Shown here: positions 8,323-15,774 of the stretch, piece by piece
Layout of the letters: each line of letters opens with the position of its first letter
How positions within the stretch are numbered: the first letter of the stretch is position 1
Origin: JAFKKF01 sp038323025
Lineage (GTDB): Bacteria; Pseudomonadota; Alphaproteobacteria; Rhizobiales; Kaistiaceae
Direction: 5' to 3'
Assembly: GCA_038323025.1 (NCBI GenBank)
Contig: JBBQGL010000019.1
Location: 1-34,596 of the forward strand
Length of the DNA: 34,596 nucleotides
Program-made: the position numbers and the translations under genes
The notes under the pieces: generated by a model
The model's input: the letters and a program-made list of their open reading frames with translations, nothing else
Told to the model about the DNA's origin: nothing
Databases searched by the model: none

Positions 8323-9441
8323 ATGCGCCTGAACAAGCAAGTTCTCATCGGCGCGACTGCCGCTCTCGCGGTGGGCGCGTTCGTCGCCACGGCTTATGCC
8401 GATGATGATCCGGCCCTCGCCAAGATGAAGGCCGACATCGCCCGCTCCGTCGGCCCGCAGACCACGTGGGACGGTCCGACGACCGGGCCGAAGGCCGCCA
8501 AGGGCAAGTCGATCGTCTACGTGTCGCTCACCCAGAACTCGAGCGGCAACGCCGATTCCGCCCGCGGCGCCGAAGAGGCGGCCAAGGTCCTCGGCTGGAA
8601 GTTCACGCTGATGGACGGCAAGGGTTCCGCCACCGGCGGCGCCGATGCGCTCGCCCAGGCGATCGCCCTGAAGCCGGATGGCATCATCCTCGGATCGGTA
8701 TCGATCGAGAACAACAAGGCGCTGATCAAGCAGGCGACCGATCAGGGCATCGTGGTCGTTGGCTGGCACGCCACCGACAAGCCGGGCCCGGTCGCCGATC
8801 CGCCGGTCTTCACCAACGTCGGCACCGACCCGTACCAGATCGCCTACACCGCAGGCGAATATGCCGTCGTGCACTCCAACGGTACCGCCGGCGCCGAGGT
8901 CATCAGCGATCGCGTTTACCCGATCGTGGTCATGAAGACCGAAGGCATCGAGAACGCCATCAAGGAATGCAAGGGTTGCACGCTCCTCTCCGAGGACAAC
9001 GGCCCCTTCGGCGAAGTGCCGCAGCGCACGCCCGGCCTCATTTCGAACCTGCTGCAGCGCTTCGGCGACAAGCTCGGCTATATCCTCACCTTCAATGAGG
9101 TGTACTTCGACTTCGCCGTCCCCGCCCTGAAGGCGGCCGGCAAGGAAGGCGGCGACGCCCCGCACCTGATCGCCGCCGGCGACGGCAGCGAATCGGCCTA
9201 CCAGCGCATCCGCAACGGCCAGTACCAGATCGCTACGGTTCCCGAGCCGGCGGTGATGCATGGCTGGCAGGTCGTGGACGAACTGAACCGCGCCTTCAAC
9301 AAGATGCCTCCGTCCGGTTTCGTGACCAAGGTGCATCTGGTCACCAAGGACAACGTCGACGCCGACGGCGGCGACAAGAACCGCTTCGAGCCCTCGAACG
9401 GGTATCGTGACATCTACAAGAAGATCTGGGGCGTCGAGTAG
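8323..9441 (+). CDS. CUT2 periplasmic sugar-binding protein (RbsB/peripla_BP_4-like)
   Basis: The 372-residue precursor starts at ATG 8323 behind GGGAGGAAG. A Sec signal peptide (basic start, hydrophobic ATAALAVGAFVATA) probably ends at AYA-DD. The mature protein has the type I periplasmic fold: IVYVSLTQNSSGNADSARGAEEA, then a DGIILGSVS-type block and IVVVGWHA. The C-terminal lobe carries LIAAGDGSESAYQRI. It is more elaborate than RbsB, about 60 residues longer, and resembles binding proteins for modified sugars or sugar acids. A strong hairpin follows its stop. Confidence 0.9.
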   Translation: MRLNKQVLIGATAALAVGAFVATAYADDDPALAKMKADIARSVGPQTTWDGPTTGPKAAKGKSIVYVSLTQNSSGNADSARGAEEAAKVLGWKFTLMDGKGSATGGADALAQAIALKPDGIILGSVSIENNKALIKQATDQGIVVVGWHATDKPGPVADPPVFTNVGTDPYQIAYTAGEYAVVHSNGTAGAEVISDRVYPIVVMKTEGIENAIKECKGCTLLSEDNGPFGEVPQRTPGLISNLLQRFGDKLGYILTFNEVYFDFAVPALKAAGKEGGDAPHLIAAGDGSESAYQRIRNGQYQIATVPEPAVMHGWQVVDELNRAFNKMPPSGFVTKVHLVTKDNVDADGGDKNRFEPSNGYRDIYKKIWGVE

Positions 9442-9458
9442 GCGCCTCCTCCCAAGCC

Positions 9459-9483
9459 GGCCGGCGCCGTGACGGCGCCGGCC
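9459..9483 (+). terminator. Perfect 12-bp stem-loop after the module A binding-protein gene
   Basis: Arms GGCCGGCGCCGT (9459-9470) and ACGGCGCCGGCC (9472-9483) pair perfectly around one G, so the real loop opens a few inner pairs. No U-tract follows, so it is more likely an mRNA-stabilising or attenuating intra-operon hairpin than a full terminator. It covers the earliest possible iclR start (GTG 9469). Confidence 0.6.
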
Positions 9484-9516
9484 GCGCGTCCTTCCGGTCG
9501 TGCGGAGTCCTTTGCC

Positions 9517-10356
9517 TTGACCGCGCACACCGGCGGCGACAAGGTGCGGGCCGTGCCGCCCGCCAGAAAATCCGTTGTGCCCAAAGCCGCTGTCGCCCCG
9601 GTCCCGTCAGGGACGCTCGAGCGCGGCCTTTCCATCCTGCAGTTCTTCAAGCAATCGCCGGAAGCGACGATTCCGGAGGTTGCGGAAGCGCTCCGGCTCA
9701 GCCGCTCGACCACCTATCGCATCGCCGAACGCCTGCGCGAGCTCGGCTTCCTCGAGGTCAACGGCAACACCAACCGCTGGCGACTGGGGCGCGAGGCCGT
9801 GCAACTCGGCGTCGTCGCGCTGCAATCGACCGATGTCATGCAGGTCGCGCCGGAATTGCTGCGCGCGCTCCTGCAAATGGCTGGAGAGGCCGTGAATCTC
9901 GCGGTCTTCGATGCCGATTCCATGGTGCTCCTCTACCGCGAGCAGGGGCCGCAATCGGTGACGATTTCCTCGCGCCTCGGCTCGCACCGGCCGATGCACG
10001 CCAGCTCGCTGGGCAAGGCCTTTCTCGCCGCCATGGGCGAGGCCGAGCGCCGGGTGCTTCTCGGGCGCCTGACGCTGAAGCGCTACACCGACCAGACCAT
10101 CACCAGCCCGGCAGCGCTCGACCGCGAAATCGCGGAAATCCGCGCCCGCCGCTATTCGATCGATCGCAGCGAGTTCGAGGCGACGCTCGGCTGCGCCGCC
10201 GCCGCGGTGTTCGATCATCGCGGCCTGCCGGTGGCCGCAATCAGCGTTTCCGGACCGGCGGAGCGGGTGCTGCCGCAGATCGAGCGGATCGGCGAGATGG
10301 TCGCCAATACCGCCGACGCTGTCTCCCAGCGCCTTGGTTTCGTGGCGCGCCGCTGA
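9517..10356 (+). CDS. IclR-family transcriptional regulator
   Basis: This is a DNA-binding regulator of about 279 residues. The N-terminal winged helix (roughly 30-90) contains TIPEVAEALRLSRSTTYRIAERL followed by the wing NGNTNRWRLG. The C-terminal IclR effector domain has HASSLGKAFLAAM, RRYSIDRSEF, and GCAAAAVFDHRGLPVAAISVSGP. TTG 9517 is chosen because GGAG lies nine bases upstream and the earlier in-frame GTG 9469 sits in the loop of a perfect hairpin; GTG 9544 is also possible. Placed between the importer and the kdgD operon, it is the likely regulator of both through the shared promoter elements at 5526-5587 and 10365-10427. Confidence 0.9.
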   Translation: MTAHTGGDKVRAVPPARKSVVPKAAVAPVPSGTLERGLSILQFFKQSPEATIPEVAEALRLSRSTTYRIAERLRELGFLEVNGNTNRWRLGREAVQLGVVALQSTDVMQVAPELLRALLQMAGEAVNLAVFDADSMVLLYREQGPQSVTISSRLGSHRPMHASSLGKAFLAAMGEAERRVLLGRLTLKRYTDQTITSPAALDREIAEIRARRYSIDRSEFEATLGCAAAAVFDHRGLPVAAISVSGPAERVLPQIERIGEMVANTADAVSQRLGFVARR

Positions 10357-10364
10357 ACCGTCGC

Positions 10365-10427
10365 TTGACGGAAAGGGTGGCCGGGCCGTAGTCTCATTCA
10401 GTGAAAGAACGTCCCATCCATTAGGAC
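10365..10427 (+). promoter_or_regulatory. Promoter/operator A2 upstream of kdgD, matching A1
   Basis: TTGACG (10365-10370), an 18-base spacer, TAGTCT (10389-10394), then GTCTCA-n3-A-n-TGAAA-n5-TCCCA and GGAC ending at 10427. This matches element A1 at 5526-5587 in order, spacing and 23 of 37 bases of the downstream block. The unit lies just past the iclR stop and 115 bases before the kdgD-like start. Confidence 0.65.
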
Positions 10428-10428
10428 A

Positions 10429-10489
10429 ATCCGTCTCATTCGGACGGATTGAGACGGGGGCGGGCGGCCTCCGGGCACTCATGAGACGG
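10429..10489 (+). repeat. Nested inverted repeats with GTCTCA / TGAGAC half-sites
   Basis: CCGTCTCA (10431-10438) pairs with TGAGACGG (10450-10457), and ATCCGTC (10429-10435) pairs with GACGGAT (10443-10449), so two alternative hairpins or operators overlap. A second TGAGACGG lies at 10482-10489. GTCTCATTC at 10433 repeats the same nonamer at 10391, 42 bases away (about four helical turns). The cluster lies in the kdgD leader and suggests extra regulator sites. Confidence 0.55.
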
Positions 10490-10541
10490 CCCCGGACGGC
10501 GTCCGGACGGACCGTCCAGCGGAAACAGGAACAGCACACCC

Positions 10542-11504
10542 GTGACGTTAGCCCGAGAGGCGGTCAAGCGGCAAATCTCCGAGGGCGTTCTGGCGTTCCC
10601 GGCGACCTCTTTTGCCTCTGATGGATCGTTCGACGGGAAGGCCTTCGCCGGCCACATCGACGACCTTGCCGCCGCCCGTCCGGTGGCGCTGGTCCCGGCG
10701 GGAGGGGCGGGCGAGCTGTTCTCGCTCTCCCTCGAGGAGCACGCCGCCGCGGTGAGGATCGCCGTGGAAGGAGCAAGGAAGATTCCGGTGATCGCCGGGG
10801 TGGGGCAGGGCATAGTGCTCGCCACCGCCATGGCGCGCACCGCCGAGCGGCTTGGCGCTGACGCGATCCTGCTCTTTCCCCCGTACCTGGTGATCGCCGA
10901 ACAGGAAGGGCTTTTCGCCTATATCGCGGAGATCTGCCGGGCCGTCGGCATCGGCGTGATCGTCTACAGCCGCAACAACGGCATCGTCGCCCCGGATACG
11001 GCGCTCCGCCTGGCGGAAGGGTGCCCGAATTTCATTGCGCTGAAGGACGGCGTCGGCGACTTCGAGGCCCTGGTAAGCCTCAGGCAGCGCGCCGGCGACC
11101 GCCTCGCCATCGTCAATGGCGTGCCCACGGCCGAGATCCTCGCGCCGCAATGTTTCGCTATCGGCATCCGCAGCTACACCTCGGCGGTGTTCTCCTTCCT
11201 GCCGGAACTGGCGATCCGCTACTACGAGGCGGTGCGCGACGGCGACCGGCCGACGATCGACCGCTTGCTCGGCCGCTTCTACGTGCCGCTGGTCGCGCTG
11301 CGCAACCGCAAGCGCGGCTATGCCGTGGCGCTGGTCAAGGCCGGCCTGAAGCTGGTCGGGCGTCCGGCCGGTGGCGTCCGCGCGCCGCTGGTCGATCTCT
11401 CGCCCGGGGACGAGGCGGAACTGGCCGCGCTCATCGCGAGCGCCGGCGACCTGCTCGGCAAGGCGCCGACCGGTCATGGCGGCGGCAGCCGGGCGGTGGG
11501 GTAG
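10542..11504 (+). CDS. kdgD: 5-dehydro-4-deoxyglucarate dehydratase-like (KdgD, DHDPS superfamily)
   Basis: KdgD dehydrates and decarboxylates 5-keto-4-deoxy-D-glucarate to 2,5-dioxopentanoate (alpha-ketoglutarate semialdehyde) in glucarate, galactarate and uronate degradation. The protein has 320 residues, close to the family's length of about 300. The N-terminal GVLAFPATSF block is typical. The Schiff-base lysine is in FIALKDGVGD (K168), with the partner Tyr in VIVYSRNN (Y142). The usual GGTGEFFSL block reads GGAGELFSL, losing a conserved Thr. GTG 10542 is preceded by AGGAA. A D-2-hydroxyacid dehydrogenase gene follows within six bases. The absence of a ketoglutarate-semialdehyde dehydrogenase gene nearby and the altered motif leave room for a related aldolase/dehydratase role. 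Confidence 0.8.
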   Translation: MTLAREAVKRQISEGVLAFPATSFASDGSFDGKAFAGHIDDLAAARPVALVPAGGAGELFSLSLEEHAAAVRIAVEGARKIPVIAGVGQGIVLATAMARTAERLGADAILLFPPYLVIAEQEGLFAYIAEICRAVGIGVIVYSRNNGIVAPDTALRLAEGCPNFIALKDGVGDFEALVSLRQRAGDRLAIVNGVPTAEILAPQCFAIGIRSYTSAVFSFLPELAIRYYEAVRDGDRPTIDRLLGRFYVPLVALRNRKRGYAVALVKAGLKLVGRPAGGVRAPLVDLSPGDEAELAALIASAGDLLGKAPTGHGGGSRAVG

Positions 11505-11509
11505 GCGAG

Positions 11510-12472
11510 ATGCGGATTGCCCTCTGGGACATTGCCAGGACCCTCGAGGGGCGTCTGCGGCCGCAACTCGCTCCGGGTGACACGATCGTCGAGGTGCCTG
11601 CCGCGCCGGAAAAGCCGGTGGATGTCGACGTGGTAATCGCCTCGCGCTTTGGCACTGCCGACACCGGTCGCGCGCGCTTCCGCCTCCTTCAGGTTCCCGG
11701 CGCCGGCATCGACAAGATCGTGCTCGACGCGGTCCCGCGCGACGCCATCGTCTGCAACGCCTACGGTCACGAACAGCCGATCGCGGAGTACTGCTTTGCC
11801 GCGATGCTCGACCACGCCACCACCTTTGGCGAACTGACCCGGCATATTCCGGAACGCGGCTGGGGCGGCGCCTATTTCTCGCGCACGCCGCACGGCGAAC
11901 TGGCCGGCAAGACGCTAGGGCTTCTCGGGCTCGGGCATATCGGCGCTGCCGTCGCCAAACGCGCCGGGGCCTTCGACATGCGGGTCATGGCGGTGACCGG
12001 CAGCCGCCGGGCGTCGGCCCCGCCCGATGTCGACTGGATCGGCACCGCGGATCGCCTCGCCGAGGTGCTGGCGGCGGCGGACTACCTGGTCATCGCCTGT
12101 CCGCTGAATGACGCTACGCGCGGCATGCTGGGGATGAAGCAGTTCCGCCAGATGAAGCCCTCCGCCCTGATCGTCAACGTCGCCCGGGGCGAAATCGCCG
12201 TCGAGGAGGACCTCTTCGCGGCCCTGAAGGCCGGCGTCATCGGCGGCGCCGTGCTTGACGCCTGGTACCGCTATCCGGCATCGGCAACGGATCCGATGAC
12301 GCCCTCGCGCTTTCCCTTCGGGGAGCTCGCGAATGTCCGGATGACCGCCCATTCGGCGGCGTGGACGGATGGAGTCTGGGAGCGACGGTGCGCATTCTTC
12401 GTCGAGAACATTGCGCGTCTCAAGGCCGGCAAGCCGTTGCTCAATCTGGTTCGCGAACCGCGGTCGGAATAG
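11510..12472 (+). CDS. D-isomer-specific 2-hydroxyacid dehydrogenase family protein
   Basis: This is an NAD(P)-dependent oxidoreductase of 320 residues acting on 2-hydroxyacids or 2-ketoacids. The Rossmann motif GLLGLGHIGAAVAKR lies at about 137-151. Catalytic Arg is in NVARGEIA (R226) and catalytic His in MTAHSAAW (H281). The catalytic Glu, normally in a D-V-F-x-x-E-P segment, is not present: the segment reads LDAWYRYP, with Tyr255 at the Glu position. It follows kdgD after five bases and is presumably cotranscribed, so it may reduce or oxidise a sugar-acid intermediate of the same pathway. The exact substrate is unknown. Confidence 0.85.
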   Translation: MRIALWDIARTLEGRLRPQLAPGDTIVEVPAAPEKPVDVDVVIASRFGTADTGRARFRLLQVPGAGIDKIVLDAVPRDAIVCNAYGHEQPIAEYCFAAMLDHATTFGELTRHIPERGWGGAYFSRTPHGELAGKTLGLLGLGHIGAAVAKRAGAFDMRVMAVTGSRRASAPPDVDWIGTADRLAEVLAAADYLVIACPLNDATRGMLGMKQFRQMKPSALIVNVARGEIAVEEDLFAALKAGVIGGAVLDAWYRYPASATDPMTPSRFPFGELANVRMTAHSAAWTDGVWERRCAFFVENIARLKAGKPLLNLVREPRSE

Positions 12473-12490
12473 CCGCTCGCCGGCGGTCTC

Positions 12491-13183
12491 TCAATATAGC
12501 CCCATGTTCCGCTGCATCGCGTTGGCGAAGTGGGTTTGCAGCGCCGTCTGAGCCTCCGCGACGTTTCTCTGCCGGCACGCGCGGATGATCGCCAGGTGCT
12601 CGCGCAAGGAGCGCAGCGCCAGCGGCGCGGTTATCTTGCGGTCCAGCCGCAGAATCCGCAGGTAGTTGTGAATGCGGCGATAGCTGGTCTCGATCAGCGG
12701 ATTGCGAAGGCTGGCGATGATCGCGTTGTGAAGCACTTCCTCGAGTGCCTCCAGTTCGGCGCGGGTGGCCGGCGTCAGCCCATCGGTCTCGATCGCTTCG
12801 ACCGCCAGTAAATGCCGCCGTTCGATCTCGGCCATCTCCGTTTCGTCGGCGGTCTCGGCAAAGACCGCGACCGCCGATGACTCGACGATGCCGCGAAACT
12901 GGTATGTGGCGCGCGTCAGCTCCAGGCCCGGCTTGATGAACTCGATCCCGGCGCGCGGATGAATCGTGACGATCCCGTCGGTCTCGAGCACACGCAGCGC
13001 ATCCCGCAAGGGAGCGAGCGGCACCTCGGTCATCTTGACCAGTTCGTTCTGCGACACGAACGCCCCGGCCGGCAGGCGGCGTTCGAACAGGATCTCGAGA
13101 ATGCGCGTGTAGGCGATGTCGCTGAGGCGCGTGCCGCTTCGGCTCAGCCCGGCGTCGTCGGCCGCAAAAGTGTGTATCGCCAC
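12491..13183 (-). CDS. GntR-family regulator, FadR/FCD subfamily
   Basis: This is a 230-residue repressor-type protein. The N-terminal winged helix (about 18-80) includes SDIAYTRILEILFERRLPAG, SQNELVKMTEVPLAPLRDALRVLE and DGIVTIHPRAG. The all-helical FCD effector domain (about 90-225) has YQFRGIVESSAV, a central EEVLHNAIIASLRNPLI block and LREHLAIIRACRQRNVAEA, whose His residues form the usual metal/ligand site. It starts at GTG 13181-13183 after AGGGGAAG. It is divergent from the enolase-family/CUT1 operon with a palindrome between them, so it most likely represses that operon. Confidence 0.92.
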   Translation of the reverse strand: MAIHTFAADDAGLSRSGTRLSDIAYTRILEILFERRLPAGAFVSQNELVKMTEVPLAPLRDALRVLETDGIVTIHPRAGIEFIKPGLELTRATYQFRGIVESSAVAVFAETADETEMAEIERRHLLAVEAIETDGLTPATRAELEALEEVLHNAIIASLRNPLIETSYRRIHNYLRILRLDRKITAPLALRSLREHLAIIRACRQRNVAEAQTALQTHFANAMQRNMGLY

Positions 13184-13222
13184 TTGCTTCCCCTAGCGCC
13201 CTGATCTACTAAAATCGGTATG

Positions 13223-13232
13223 TGATATATCA
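13223..13232. promoter_or_regulatory. Palindromic operator candidate TGATATATCA
   Basis: A perfect 10-bp palindrome lies in the 72-base divergent gap between the GntR gene and the enolase-superfamily gene. Short AT-centred palindromes in such a position are typical FCD-GntR operators. No second copy was found nearby. Confidence 0.5.
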
Positions 13233-13255
13233 GAGTGTCTATCTGGTTGATTAGC

Positions 13256-14419
13256 ATGCGTCTCGCCGAGTTTCACCTCACCCGCTTTCAATTCGCCCGG
13301 GATCGCGTGATCGGGGACAGCCAGGTGCGGGCGGACGATACGAACATCGCGGCTCTTGAGCTGATCGATGAGCGCGGCAACGTCGGTTTGGGCTTCGTGC
13401 AAAGCCTGTTCCGGCCGCTTCCTGCCCTGGACGAAATCGCCCGCACCTTTGCGAGTGAAGTGTGGCCGGGCCTGGTGGAGCAGTCGCCGCTGGGCATGGT
13501 TCATCGCGTCAATCGCCCACGTGGCGGGAATCAACGAGCCTACAGCCTACCATTCGACGAAGCGCTGCAGGTCGCTTTGTGGGACCTCGCAGCCAAGCAG
13601 GCGGGTCTCCCGCTGCATCGCATGCTGGGCAGCCGCCGCGATCGCGTGCGGGCCTACGCTTCAGGCCTCGATTTCCATCTCAGCGACGGCGAGTACACCG
13701 AGTTCTTCCGACACGCCGCCGCCATCGGCTACGACGCCTTCAAGATCAAGGTCGGCCACCCCGATTTCCAGCGCGATCTGCATCGCCTCGAGTTGCTGAG
13801 GCAGACGGTCGGCAAGGACGCGCTCGTGATGATCGATGCCAACGAAGCGTGGGGCGCCAAGGAAGCGCTGGTGAAGCTGACCGCAATCCGTGATGCCGGC
13901 TTCCCGCTGATGTGGGTGGAAGACCCGATCCTGCGCAACGACTTCGAGGGACTGCGGCTGCTGCGCCAAAGCGTGCCGTGGACCCTGATCAACTCGGGCG
14001 AATATCTCGACGCGGCGGGAAAGCGGCAGCTGATGGCGGCGGGCGCGACCGACATCCTCAACGTCCATGGCCAGGTCACCGACGTCATGCGTATCGGCTG
14101 GCTCGCCGCCGAACTGGGTATCCCGGTAAGCCTCGGAAATACGTTCCTCGAGGTTGGCGTGCACATGGCCTGCGCCCTGCCCGAGGTCGAGTGGCTCGAA
14201 TACTCGTTCCAGAATTTCGACCATCTGGTCGAGCAGCCGGTCGAAATCCGCGACGGGTGGGCATACGCACCCGACCGCCCCGGCCATGGACTCGTGCTTT
14301 CGGAAACCGCCCGCCGCGAATGGGCACGGGCCGAAGTCCTGCCACGCGACAAGCTTGGTGCCGCACCGATCAACCTTCGGGCTGTTCACCGGCCCAAGCT
14401 CACGGCGAGCGAGGGATGA
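13256..14419 (+). CDS. Enolase-superfamily (mandelate racemase-like) sugar-acid dehydratase/isomerase
   Basis: This is a TIM-barrel Mg-dependent enzyme of 387 residues. Enzymes of this group dehydrate or rearrange aldonates and aldarates by abstracting the proton alpha to a carboxylate. The KxK base motif is present (K163, K165 in AFKIKVG). The three metal ligands are D194 (MIDANEAW), E222 (VEDP) and E249 (NSGEY). The usual His of the His-Asp dyad on barrel strand 7 is Asn295 (SLGNTFLE), and the strand 6 Asp is not evident (LNVHG, H271). This resembles neither canonical mandelate racemase nor glucarate dehydratase. ATG 13256 gives the family's usual N-terminus; GTG 13235 would add seven residues. 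It leads the CUT1 importer operon. Candidate substrates are a hexonate, deoxyhexonate or lactone. Confidence 0.85.
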   Translation: MRLAEFHLTRFQFARDRVIGDSQVRADDTNIAALELIDERGNVGLGFVQSLFRPLPALDEIARTFASEVWPGLVEQSPLGMVHRVNRPRGGNQRAYSLPFDEALQVALWDLAAKQAGLPLHRMLGSRRDRVRAYASGLDFHLSDGEYTEFFRHAAAIGYDAFKIKVGHPDFQRDLHRLELLRQTVGKDALVMIDANEAWGAKEALVKLTAIRDAGFPLMWVEDPILRNDFEGLRLLRQSVPWTLINSGEYLDAAGKRQLMAAGATDILNVHGQVTDVMRIGWLAAELGIPVSLGNTFLEVGVHMACALPEVEWLEYSFQNFDHLVEQPVEIRDGWAYAPDRPGHGLVLSETARREWARAEVLPRDKLGAAPINLRAVHRPKLTASEG

Positions 14420-14451
14420 AAGAAACGTTCTTAGCAAAAGGAGGAAGTGAC

Positions 14452-15714
14452 GTGCACAAGCTGAAAATGGCGGCCGCGCTCGCGGCCATGCTGGCGGCAA
14501 CGCCTGCGCTGGCGAAGGAAATTACCGTTTGGGATGTCAACGTCGACGAACCCAGCCACGCTACATACTACGATCACGCCAAGGCGGCGTTCGAGAAAGC
14601 CCACCCGGGAGACACTCTCACCTTCCTGTCACAGCCCGACGCGGAGTACTACACGCTGCTCGGCACGGCGCTGGCATCGAAGACCGGTCCGGACGTGATC
14701 TGGGCAAATGGCGGTGCGCAGGCAAAGAATCTGGTCGGCGGCCTGATCCCGCTCGACGACAAGCTGCCCGACCTCATCGCCAAGCTGGTCGGGAAATCGG
14801 CATTCACCGCCCCGGATGGCAAGCTGTACTTTATTCCGACGACGCTCCAGGGTCACGTCGTCTACTACAACAAGAAGCTTTTCAAGGATGTCGGGCTCGA
14901 TCCCAACAAGCCGCCGACCACGTGGGCCGAAGTCACCAAGATGTGCGACGCCTTCAAGGCGAAGAAGCTCGCCTGCTTCATGATGGCCAACAAGGAAGGC
15001 TATGAAGCCGAGTTCTTCCTGTCGGAAATGGCTAACCAGTCGCTGACTTCGCAGCAGCAGGCCGATTGGCTGGCCGGCAAGCTGCATTGGTCGGATGCGC
15101 CGATCAAGGCGATCCTGCAGACCTGGGTCGATACCTCCAAGGCCGGCTGGTACCAGGAAGGCGGCAACTCGCAGACCATGTTCATGGACGAGTTTACGCT
15201 GTTCTCGCAGGGCGGCGCGGGCAACGTCTGGGGCCTGCTCTCCAACGTCGCGCACTGGAAGGTGTTCGAGAAGGACATGGGCGTCGACAATGTCGGTGTC
15301 TATCCGATGCCCTCGCCCACCGTCGCCGCCGACCAGCACGCAGGCGCTCCCGGCGTCCCGCTCGATGGCGGCGTCGGCTACGGCGTGAACAAGGACTCAC
15401 CGAATATCGACCTCGCGGTCGATGCGGTGAAGATCCTGGCTTCGCCCGATGTGCTGGCTAACCTCGTCAACGACTCCGGCGTTGTTCCGGCCAACACCCT
15501 GGTCGATACATCGGGCATCGACAGCCCCGGCCTCAAGCAGATCATGGGGTGGCTGGCAAACAGGGCCGTACCGACGACCCATGCCAATTCATCGGCCGCC
15601 GAACTCGACGAATGGCATCACCAGAGCCAACTCCTGCTGAATGGCGATACAACCGTCGACGCAGCGGCAGCGGCTCTCGACAAGGTCCAGGCCCAGGTCA
15701 AGCCGCAGAAGTAA
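14452..15714 (+). CDS. CUT1 extracellular sugar-binding protein (family 1, MalE/UgpB type)
   Basis: The 420-residue precursor begins at GTG 14452 with GGAGGAAG eight bases upstream. The frame is open earlier, but that part is antisense-like noise over the enolase gene. The signal peptide (KLKMAAALAAMLAATPALA) is cut before KEITVWDV. The mature protein has TLTFLSQPDAEYYTLLGTALASKTGPDVIW, the PTTLQGHVVYYNKKLFKDVG block diagnostic of this family, and GGVGYGVNKDSPN near the C-terminus. It delivers an unknown sugar to the two permeases that follow. A long stem-loop separates it from the first permease gene. Confidence 0.92.
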   Translation: MHKLKMAAALAAMLAATPALAKEITVWDVNVDEPSHATYYDHAKAAFEKAHPGDTLTFLSQPDAEYYTLLGTALASKTGPDVIWANGGAQAKNLVGGLIPLDDKLPDLIAKLVGKSAFTAPDGKLYFIPTTLQGHVVYYNKKLFKDVGLDPNKPPTTWAEVTKMCDAFKAKKLACFMMANKEGYEAEFFLSEMANQSLTSQQQADWLAGKLHWSDAPIKAILQTWVDTSKAGWYQEGGNSQTMFMDEFTLFSQGGAGNVWGLLSNVAHWKVFEKDMGVDNVGVYPMPSPTVAADQHAGAPGVPLDGGVGYGVNKDSPNIDLAVDAVKILASPDVLANLVNDSGVVPANTLVDTSGIDSPGLKQIMGWLANRAVPTTHANSSAAELDEWHHQSQLLLNGDTTVDAAAAALDKVQAQVKPQK

Positions 15715-15721
15715 GCTCCCG

Positions 15722-15755
15722 ATGAATGGGGGGCGCTACAGCGCTCCCCATTCAT
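15722..15755 (+). terminator. Long stem-loop between the CUT1 binding-protein and permease genes
   Basis: ATGAATGGGGGGCGCT (15722-15737) and AGCGCTCCCCATTCAT (15740-15755) pair over 16 positions with one G-U. A short CT run but no U-tract follows. It starts eight bases after the binding-protein stop and ends 19 bases before the permease start. It probably acts as a partial terminator or 3' mRNA stabiliser that raises binding-protein output. Confidence 0.65.
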
Positions 15756-15774
15756 TTCCTCAAGAAATGTCCCT

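Noticed and set aside
13912..14451. 180-residue upstream extension of the CUT1 binding protein
   Set aside because: It overlaps the enolase-superfamily gene out of frame and would bury a clear signal peptide; GTG 14452 has a strong ribosome-binding site.
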